Shown: positions 45,374 to 64,000 of the stretch, piece by piece
Layout: each line of letters starts with the position of its first letter
Position numbering within the stretch: position 1 is the first letter of the stretch
Position numbers and translations under genes: made by a program
Assembly: GCF_014844055.1 (NCBI RefSeq)
Contig: NZ_CP062167.1
Span: 3,075,501 to 3,139,500, forward strand
Source: Aureimonas sp. OT7
Lineage (GTDB): Bacteria > Pseudomonadota > Alphaproteobacteria > Rhizobiales > Rhizobiaceae
Length of the DNA stretch: 64,000 bases
Reading direction: 5' to 3'
The notes under the pieces: model-generated
Database searches by the model: none
What the model saw: the letters and a program-made list of their open reading frames with translations, nothing else
Told to the model about the DNA's origin: nothing

Positions 45374-45682
45374 TCAGAGCTTGATCTCGACATCGACGCC
45401 AGCGGCGAGGTCGAGCTTCATGAGGGCATCGACGGTCTGCGGCGTCGGATCAACGATGTCGAGGAGACGCTTGTGCGTCCGCATCTCGAACTGCTCGCGA
45501 GACTTCTTGTCGATATGGGGCGAGCGGTTCACTGTGAACTTCTCGATACGGGTCGGCAGCGGGATGGGCCCGCGCACATTCGCGCCCGTGCGCTTCGCCG
45601 TCGAAACGATCTCGCGTGTCGAAGCGTCCAGGACCCGATGGTCGAACGCCTTCAGGCGGATGCGGATATTCTGGCCGTTCAT
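45374..45682 (-). CDS. rpsJ: 30S ribosomal protein S10
   Basis: This 102-residue S10 acts in the small-subunit head and, with NusB, in antitermination. It has [20 protein letters not shown], the loop [20 protein letters not shown] and ends with [20 protein letters not shown]. It opens the S10 cluster after a 175-base gap from tuf. I see no convincing promoter in that gap, only a short GC hairpin at 45790-45805. Confidence 0.98.
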   Translation of the reverse strand: MNGQNIRIRLKAFDHRVLDASTREIVSTAKRTGANVRGPIPLPTRIEKFTVNRSPHIDKKSREQFEMRTHKRLLDIVDPTPQTVDALMKLDLAAGVDVEIKL

Positions 45683-45857
45683 TGCATTCGTCCTCTCGTC
45701 GGAGCCTTGCCGGAGAACCGGTGCTATCCGAGCGCTTGTCAGTCTTCAGCCAATTCAACCAGCACGCTGAACCTCTCAGCGCACCAACCGCCCCGTCACC
45801 GGGGCTTTGGCCGGCCCACCGCACCAGGGCGGCGGGCCGAACCCGAAACTTCGTCGA

Positions 45858-47033
<1,176 letters not shown>

Positions 47034-47097
47034 TTGGCTCTCCAATCAAATTTCGTCAGGCCCGCAGGCCTTGAAGGAATGCCTGTCCCGGATGGGG

Positions 47098-49188
<2,091 letters not shown>

Positions 49189-49218
49189 AAGCGTCGCCTT
49201 TCAATATCAGCTTCGGGA

Positions 49219-49689
<471 letters not shown>

Positions 49690-49724
49690 CTATTGGTCTC
49701 TCGTTCTCGATCTGACGTGCAGGC

Positions 49725-50096
49725 TTACTTCGGACGCTTCGCGCCGTACTTCGAACGGCGCTGCTTGCGATCCTTGACGCCCTGCGTATCCAGCACGCCG
49801 CGAATGATGTGGTAGCGCACACCCGGAAGGTCCTTCACGCGGCCGCCGCGGATCATCACCACGGAGTGCTCCTGAAGGTTATGCCCCTCGCCCGGAATGT
49901 AGCCGATGACTTCGAAGCCATTGACCAGACGCACCTTGGCGACCTTACGGAGAGCCGAGTTCGGCTTCTTCGGCGTCGTCGTGTAGACGCGAGTGCAAAC
50001 GCCCCGCTTCTGCGGGTTGGCCTGGAGAGCCGGAACCGTGTTGCGCTCGGTAGGACGAACGCGCGGCTTGCGGATCAGCTGGTTAATGGTCGGCAT
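49725..50096 (-). CDS. rpsL: 30S ribosomal protein S12
   Basis: This 123-residue S12 tunes decoding accuracy. It has [20 protein letters not shown] and the loop [20 protein letters not shown] with Lys43, and [13 protein letters not shown] with Lys88; both are the streptomycin-sensitive wild type. It is first in the str operon, about 250 bases downstream of a good promoter. Confidence 0.98.
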   Translation of the reverse strand: MPTINQLIRKPRVRPTERNTVPALQANPQKRGVCTRVYTTTPKKPNSALRKVAKVRLVNGFEVIGYIPGEGHNLQEHSVVMIRGGRVKDLPGVRYHIIRGVLDTQGVKDRKQRRSKYGAKRPK

Positions 50097-50348
50097 CCCA
50101 ACCTTCCCTCTTCTTTCTCGTCTCGGTTCAAAACGCGACGTCGATCGCAGGATGAGCCAGACGGCTCATACACGAAGCCGGGCAAACCATCCGCATACTG
50201 CGGACTGCCCGGCACAAAGCAGAGGACCGGAAACCCGATCATGCGACCAGCGATGGTGCGTCTCGTTGAACTGAGCCTTGTTTGAAACGAATGTCCCGGA
50301 CGCGGCGTCCTGGAACGAAACTGGCTTCACATCGGCTCTGTTGCGCGG

Positions 50349-50377
50349 TGTTTAACGATTCCACCTGTCATCGTCAA
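50349..50377 (-). promoter_or_regulatory. Promoter of the str (rpsL) operon
   Basis: On the minus strand TTGACG (complement of 50372-50377) is followed after 17 bases by TAAACA (complement of 50349-50354), with GC-rich DNA just upstream. The CTTGACG form of the -35 box is typical of strong alphaproteobacterial ribosomal promoters. The leader to rpsL would be about 245 bases. The rest of the 395-bp rpoC-rpsL gap holds the hairpins listed separately and no ORF. Confidence 0.6.
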
Positions 50378-50410
50378 GCCCCCGCAATACAAGCAGAACT
50401 TATCTTTGCA

Positions 50411-50478
50411 GCCCCGTCCCCGTGACGGGCACGGGGTCATGACGGCCGAAGGGCGGAGCCGGCAAGCCGGCCCCACCC
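50411..50478 (-). terminator. Hairpins downstream of rpoC
   Basis: After the rpoC stop on the minus strand there is a GC-rich hairpin at 50451-50478 (GGGCGGAGCCGGC with GCCGGCCCCACCC, mismatched) and a second at 50411-50437 (CCCCGT with ACGGGG). Neither has a T-run. They lie between rpoC and the rpsL promoter and probably end or process the rpoBC transcript. Confidence 0.45.
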
Positions 50479-50491
50479 TTCATTCTTTCAA

Positions 50492-54727
<4,236 letters not shown>

Positions 54728-54862
54728 GGTGCTTTCTCCTTCTGGGGCCTCGATGCCCCGCTACGCCGCGCAAACGACGCACAACGATAATCCCGGTGGT
54801 CAGGCCAGCGCCGCGCATGGCGGCGATGGCCCGGCGCGCCCGTCCTGGGCGCGCCCTGCCGA

Positions 54863-59011
<4,149 letters not shown>

Positions 59012-59238
59012 CGTCGCTCCTTGCTCTCGACAGTGCCCTCGCCGAAGGGCTCAAACTCCGGAGCCGTCCCGGCCGGGACAGCCCCACCGCCCTCTCGAAG
59101 GCGGCTTAGACCTATGCGGACCATCGGCCCATCCGCGTCTTCCCGAGTGCCCGCCGGCTCATACCGGGCCATCGGAAAGAAGCGGCCGCCCCATGCCACA
59201 TGCCTGTCCCGAAGGAGGCCTGCGGTGGCAGCACGGAA

Positions 59239-59265
59239 GGCGGAACGGCAAAAAGCCGTCCCGCC
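59239..59265 (-). promoter_or_regulatory. Hairpin in the rplL-rpoB spacer (possible attenuator)
   Basis: On the minus strand GGCGGGACGGC pairs with GCCGTTCCGCC over 11 bp (one G-U pair) with a TTTTT loop. It lies 36 bases downstream of the rplL stop in the 289-bp spacer. No T-run follows. In E. coli the same spacer holds a partial terminator and an RNase III site that set the ratio of L7/L12 to RNA polymerase. A second palindrome, GTCCCGGCCGGGAC, lies at about 59066-59079. Confidence 0.5.
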
Positions 59266-59300
59266 CACCAATTTCACGCCGGCTTGCGCCAGAGGCGCAA

Positions 59301-59678
<378 letters not shown>

Positions 59679-59728
59679 TGTAGTACTTCCTTAGGTTCGA
59701 ATAATCAGAATGCAGCGAGGAACAATCC

Positions 59729-60247
59729 TCACGCCGCCTCGTCCTTCTTGGCATATGCCCCGAACACGCGTGCAAGCTGGCCTGCAGGCGCTGCGACCAC
59801 ACCCGCGATGCGGGTAGCCGGCGTCTGAACCATGGCGATAAGCTTGGCGCGCAGCTCGTCGAGCGACGGGAGCGAGGCGAGAGCCTTGACCCCATCGGCG
59901 TCGAGGGCGGTGGTGCCCATGGCCCCGCCGAGGATGACAAGCTTGTCATTGCCCTTGGCGAAGTCGTTGGCCACCTTCGGCGCCGCGACCGGATCGGTCG
60001 AATAGGCGATCAGAGTCTGTCCTTCGAACAGATTGCTGATCTCCTCGGCGTCGGTGCCTTGAAGAGCGATTTTGGCAAGACGGTTCTTCGCGACTTTGAC
60101 GGTGCCACCCTGTTCGCGCATCTTGGAACGAAGATCGTTCATCTGCGCGACGGTGAGACCGGCGTAGCGAGCCACCACGATCGACCCCGAGTCCTTGAAG
60201 GTCTCGTGAAGATCGGTGACGAACTCGCGCTTTTCCGCTCTGTCCAC
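59729..60247 (-). CDS. rplJ: 50S ribosomal protein L10
   Basis: This 172-residue stalk base protein carries L7/L12 dimers on its C-terminal helix. It begins [20 protein letters not shown]. The start is a GTG at 60247 with GGAGA 6 bases upstream; an in-frame GTG two codons earlier (60253) is too close to that site. In other bacteria L10 with L12 represses translation by binding the rplJ leader, and the 367-base leader here allows that. Confidence 0.95.
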   Translation of the reverse strand: MDRAEKREFVTDLHETFKDSGSIVVARYAGLTVAQMNDLRSKMREQGGTVKVAKNRLAKIALQGTDAEEISNLFEGQTLIAYSTDPVAAPKVANDFAKGNDKLVILGGAMGTTALDADGVKALASLPSLDELRAKLIAMVQTPATRIAGVVAAPAGQLARVFGAYAKKDEAA

Positions 60248-60253
60248 TGCCAC

Positions 60254-60620
60254 TCTCCAGTTGGAGCCTTCCCTTGCGGGACGCTCCGGTTGCCTTCGCC
60301 GCCCGGATCATCCGGGCGACAGCGAGGATCCTGTCCCCTTGGCGTCACTGGAGCCGCAAAGGGCCCCGCATCGTCAGCTCAAGGCATTCAGAGGTTCGAA
60401 CCAAACACCGGGTTACCCCGGGAAATCCGGAACTCTCACCGTCTCATGCAGGCCTTGTGGATTAAGAAAACCGGACGAACCGGCTCTCGCCTGCAATCTC
60501 GGACAGGAAACGAAGACCGTTTCCGGCCTCCGTATACCCGGGCCCGAAGGCCCGGGGATTCTATCAGGGAAGGATGCACATATAGGTGTACAACCCTGCC
60601 CTGTTAACCCCCCGACCGGG
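60254..60620 (-). promoter_or_regulatory. rplJ leader region (probable L10 autoregulatory leader) and upstream hairpin
   Basis: This 367-bp gap between rplA and rplJ contains no ORF. Next to rplA is a strong GC hairpin (CCCGGGCC and GGCCCGGG around a GAA loop, 60537-60556). The part nearer rplJ holds the purine-rich stretch GAGACGGTGAGAG on the minus strand and several stems, as expected for the L10 leader RNA that binds L10(L12)4. I could not fold it fully, so the leader identity is inference from position. Confidence 0.45.
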
Positions 60621-61322
60621 TCAGGCCTGCGCCTGCACCGTCGAAGGATCGACCTTGAGGCCCGGACCCATCGTCGAAGACAGCGCGACGCGCTGGACGT
60701 AGGTACCCTTGGCGCCCGAAGGCTTGGCCTTCTGTACCGCGTCGGCGAAGGCACGAATGTTCTCGACCAGCGCATCAGCGCCGAAAGAGGCCTTGCCCAC
60801 GCCGGCATGCACGATGCCGGCCTTTTCGACGCGGAACTCCACGGCACCGCCCTTGGAAGCCTTGACCGCTGCCGCCACGTCCGGCGTAACGGTGCCGACA
60901 CGCGGGTTCGGCATCAGGCCGCGCGGGCCGAGCACCTTGCCGAGACGGCCGACGAGACCCATCATGTCAGGCGTCGCGATGGCGCGATCGAAATCGATCT
61001 CGCCGCCCTGCACCTTCTCGACCAGGTCTTCGGCACCGACGATATCGGCACCAGCCGCCTTGGCTTCTTCCGCCTTGTCGCCGCGCGCGAAGACCGCGAC
61101 GCGAACGGTACGGCCCGTGCCGTTGGGCAGGTTGACCACGCCGCGCACCATCTGGTCCGCATGACGCGGATCGACGCCGAGGTTCATGGCGACCTCGATG
61201 GTCTCGTCGAACTTGGCGGTCGCACGCTCCTTGAGCAGCTTCACCGCGTCGGCGACGTCATAGAGCTTGTCGCGGTCCAGACCGTCGCGGGCCTTCGAAA
61301 TACGCTTGCCGATCTTAGCCAT
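60621..61322 (-). CDS. rplA: 50S ribosomal protein L1
   Basis: This 233-residue L1 forms the mobile stalk that moves deacylated tRNA out of the E site. It begins [20 protein letters not shown] and has [20 protein letters not shown] and the C-terminal [20 protein letters not shown]. The ATG at 61322 lies 4 bases after the rplK stop, so the two are coupled. Confidence 0.98.
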   Translation of the reverse strand: MAKIGKRISKARDGLDRDKLYDVADAVKLLKERATAKFDETIEVAMNLGVDPRHADQMVRGVVNLPNGTGRTVRVAVFARGDKAEEAKAAGADIVGAEDLVEKVQGGEIDFDRAIATPDMMGLVGRLGKVLGPRGLMPNPRVGTVTPDVAAAVKASKGGAVEFRVEKAGIVHAGVGKASFGADALVENIRAFADAVQKAKPSGAKGTYVQRVALSSTMGPGLKVDPSTVQAQA

Positions 61323-61326
61323 CGTC

Positions 61327-61755
61327 TCAGCCCACCACTTCCAGGCCCATGGAGCGGGCAGAGCCCTCGACCATCGCCATTGCCGCATCAACGTCGTTCG
61401 CGTTGAGGTCTTTCATCTTCTTTTCGGCGATCTCGCGGACCTGGTCGCGCGTGACCTTGCCGGCGCCCGCCTTGCCCGGCTCCTTGGAGCCCGACTTGAT
61501 GTTTGCCGCCTTCTTGAGGAAGAAGGTGACCGGAGGCGTCTTCATCACGAAGGTGAAGGACTTGTCCTGGTAGTAGGTGATGACCACCGGAACCGGGGAG
61601 CCCTTCTCCATCTCCTGGGTCTGCGCGTTGAACGCCTTGCAGAACTCCATGATGTTGATGCCGCGCTGACCGAGAGCCGGGCCGATAGGCGGCGACGGCG
61701 TGGCGGATCCGGCGGCAACCTGCAGCTTCAGCTGCCCTGCAACTTTCTTAGCCAT
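61327..61755 (-). CDS. rplK: 50S ribosomal protein L11
   Basis: This 142-residue L11 makes up the GTPase-associated centre with 23S rRNA. It has the Pro-rich hinge [20 protein letters not shown] and [20 protein letters not shown], and ends with the RNA-binding part [13 protein letters not shown] 148-base spacer with a GCCGCC-TTCG-GGCGGC hairpin (about 61880-61897) separates it from nusG. Confidence 0.98.
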   Translation of the reverse strand: MAKKVAGQLKLQVAAGSATPSPPIGPALGQRGINIMEFCKAFNAQTQEMEKGSPVPVVITYYQDKSFTFVMKTPPVTFFLKKAANIKSGSKEPGKAGAGKVTRDQVREIAEKKMKDLNANDVDAAMAMVEGSARSMGLEVVG

Positions 61756-61903
61756 TTCTTTCTGCCTTTGTCTTCATGCCGGCTTGCCGGCGATGGAGCC
61801 GCCATGAGTGCGGCCCGCTTGCAGTGGCGCGGTGCGGCGAGACCCGGCCGGCAAAAGCCGGAACGCCTTCCGCGCCGGACGCCGCCCGAAGGCGGCTTGA
61901 CGA

Positions 61904-62434
61904 TCAGACCTTTTCGACCTGACCGAATTCGAGATCGACCGGTGTGGCGCGACCGAAGATGGACACTTCCACCTTGAGGCGGGCACGCTCCTGATCGACT
62001 TCCTGGACGATGCCGTTGAACGAGGCGAACGGCCCGTCCGAGACGCGCACCTGCTCGCCGATGTCGAAGGTGATGCTGGCCTTCGGCCGCTCGACACCTT
62101 CCTGCACCTGGCTGAGGATATGCGTGGCCTCCGCCTCCGAGATCGGAACCGGCCGATTGTCGGGCCCGAGGAAGCCCGTGACCTTCGGCGTGTTCTTGAT
62201 CAGCGAGAAGACCTGGTCGGTCAGCTCGGCCTTGACCAGAACGTAGCCCGGGAAGAACTTGCGCTCGGCGTCGACCTTGCGGCCGCGACGCACCTCGACG
62301 ACCTTTTCGGTCGGTACGAGAATCTTCTCGAACTTGTCGGAGAGCCCCTTCTGCCGGGCCTGCTCCTCGATCGATTCAGCGACCTTCTTCTCGAAATTCG
62401 AGTAGGCGTGAACGATGTACCAACGGGCTGCCAT
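61904..62434 (-). CDS. nusG: Transcription antitermination factor NusG
   Basis: This 176-residue factor binds RNA polymerase with its N-terminal NGN domain (RWYIVHAYSNFEKKVAESIE, FFPGYVLVKAELTD) and links it to Rho or the ribosome through the C-terminal KOW domain (GEQVRVSDGPFASFNGIVQE). The ATG at 62434 gives MAARWYIVHAYS; a frame Met at 62455 is less likely. It lies 21 bases after secE. Confidence 0.97.
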   Translation of the reverse strand: MAARWYIVHAYSNFEKKVAESIEEQARQKGLSDKFEKILVPTEKVVEVRRGRKVDAERKFFPGYVLVKAELTDQVFSLIKNTPKVTGFLGPDNRPVPISEAEATHILSQVQEGVERPKASITFDIGEQVRVSDGPFASFNGIVQEVDQERARLKVEVSIFGRATPVDLEFGQVEKV

Positions 62435-62455
62435 TCCTAGATTGCCTTCCTGCAC

Positions 62456-62656
62456 TCAGCGGCCAGCGCTCATGATGAAACCGACCGCAAACCCGAGGGC
62501 CTGATCGGCTATAAAAAAGAACGCAGCAGCGAACACGACCATGATGAGAACCATGATCGTGGAGATCAACGTTTCCCGACGGGTGGGCCATGTCACTTTC
62601 GAGACTTCGGTCCGCACCTGCTGAAGGAACGTGAAGGGATTTGTCTTCGAGGCCAT
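62456..62656 (-). CDS. secE: Protein translocase subunit SecE
   Basis: This 66-residue SecE is the short, single-span type: an amphipathic KTNPFTFLQQVRTEVSKVTW with the conserved WPTRRE and one membrane segment (about residues 30-55). It clamps SecY. It lies 71 bases downstream of a good promoter and begins the secE-nusG transcript. Confidence 0.96.
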   Translation of the reverse strand: MASKTNPFTFLQQVRTEVSKVTWPTRRETLISTIMVLIMVVFAAAFFFIADQALGFAVGFIMSAGR

Positions 62657-62727
62657 ATACCGCCCATGGCATTAGGCGCGTAAAAGCTGACGACCCAGCC
62701 CCACGCACCTCGTGTCCGTTGATCTGC

Positions 62728-62756
62728 GTATTAGCGTCCTGTGCAACGATTCACAA
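62728..62756 (-). promoter_or_regulatory. Promoter of secE-nusG
   Basis: On the minus strand TTGTGA (complement of 62751-62756) is followed after 17 bases by TAATAC (complement of 62728-62733). Both boxes are near the housekeeping consensus and the spacing is ideal. It lies between tRNA-Trp and secE, so secE-nusG need not depend on read-through from the tRNA and tuf. Confidence 0.7.
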
Positions 62757-62839
62757 GAGGCAGGTGGAAATTTCTTGCCGACGCCCGCTGCTCCCGGCAA
62801 CCGGCATTCAATCGGACGGCGCTGATGCAACGAGGCGAA

Positions 62840-62915
<76 letters not shown>

Positions 62916-63049
62916 ACGGACGGCACGCCATGGCGCGTCCGACTGCCGGCCACGAAGGCCAGCTTTCACGCTCGGCAATAATGCCATGGCCGGCATTTTG
63001 CAAGCCGATTCGCCGGCCTTCGGCACAGGAAAAATCCCGGCTGCGCCCA

Positions 63050-63077
63050 AACGAAAACGGCGGCCCGAAGGCCGCCG
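63050..63077 (-). terminator. Rho-independent terminator of the second tuf gene
   Basis: CGGCGGCC and GGCCGCCG form an 8-bp stem with a CGAA loop (63058-63077). On the minus strand it is followed by the T-rich TTTTCGTTT. It lies 27 bases downstream of the tuf stop at 63104 and separates tuf from tRNA-Trp. Confidence 0.85.
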
Positions 63078-63103
63078 CGAATACGCTTACCGCGCTATGT
63101 CGA

Positions 63104-64000
<897 letters not shown>

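Overview
The window is a G+C-rich alphaproteobacterial chromosome segment, most likely from the Hyphomicrobiales (Rhizobiales). The evidence is the order of the rpoBC-str-S10-spc-alpha genes, a Brucella-type LOV histidine kinase with its photoactive Cys at residue 69, a DUF982 protein, a TGA-N9-TCA (RirA-type) site before a siderophore operon, an EcfG-like promoter, and an ATP12-type assembly factor. I cannot name the genus. I see no insertion sequence, prophage, integrase or CRISPR array.

Left part (1-31000, accessory and metabolic). First comes a polar amino acid ABC permease fragment, divergent from a UxaA-like dehydratase, GntR regulator and SDR dehydrogenase operon (514-3848). A leftward siderophore importer (periplasmic protein, two permeases, ATPase; 3944-7609) is divergent from cysG. 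A two-subunit methylmalonyl-CoA mutase (9336-12841) is followed by a rightward FAD oxidoreductase plus 4-hydroxyproline epimerase pair. Next are a small membrane protein, a small secreted protein with an EcfG-like promoter, and a 217-bp tandem triplication. The triplication covers the facing 3' ends of the secreted protein gene and a fasciclin (FAS1) gene. The FAS1 gene is divergent from an ECF sigma and RskA-like anti-sigma pair, a set that resembles mycobacterial SigK-RskA-MPT70/83. Then come DUF982, the LOV kinase, tRNA-Leu(GAG), lipB, a YaiI-family gene and a b-type cytochrome plus molybdopterin enzyme pair. The leftward run ATP12, HAD phosphatase, RluC-type synthase, crcB, rarA and a Do-type protease follows, then a small ORF and an NAD-dependent epimerase-like gene.

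Right part (31000-64000, core information processing, all on the minus strand). In transcription order this is tuf (second copy, truncated by the window end), tRNA-Trp, secE, nusG, rplK, rplA, rplJ, rplL, rpoB, rpoC; then rpsL, rpsG, fusA, tuf; then rpsJ to rpsC, rplP to rplO, secY, adk; then rpsM, rpsK, rpoA, rplQ and a strong terminator. Convincing promoter-like sequences lie before secE, rpsL and rpsM. Hairpin-bearing spacers lie before rplJ, rpoB, rpsE, secY and rpoA. The two tuf copies look identical over the visible overlap.

I did not find a clearly new multi-gene system. The observations most worth following are the 217-bp triplication, the FAS1-ECF-RskA locus with its candidate ECF promoter, the GntR-like protein with two apparent DNA-binding domains, the LOV kinase, and the RirA-type site.
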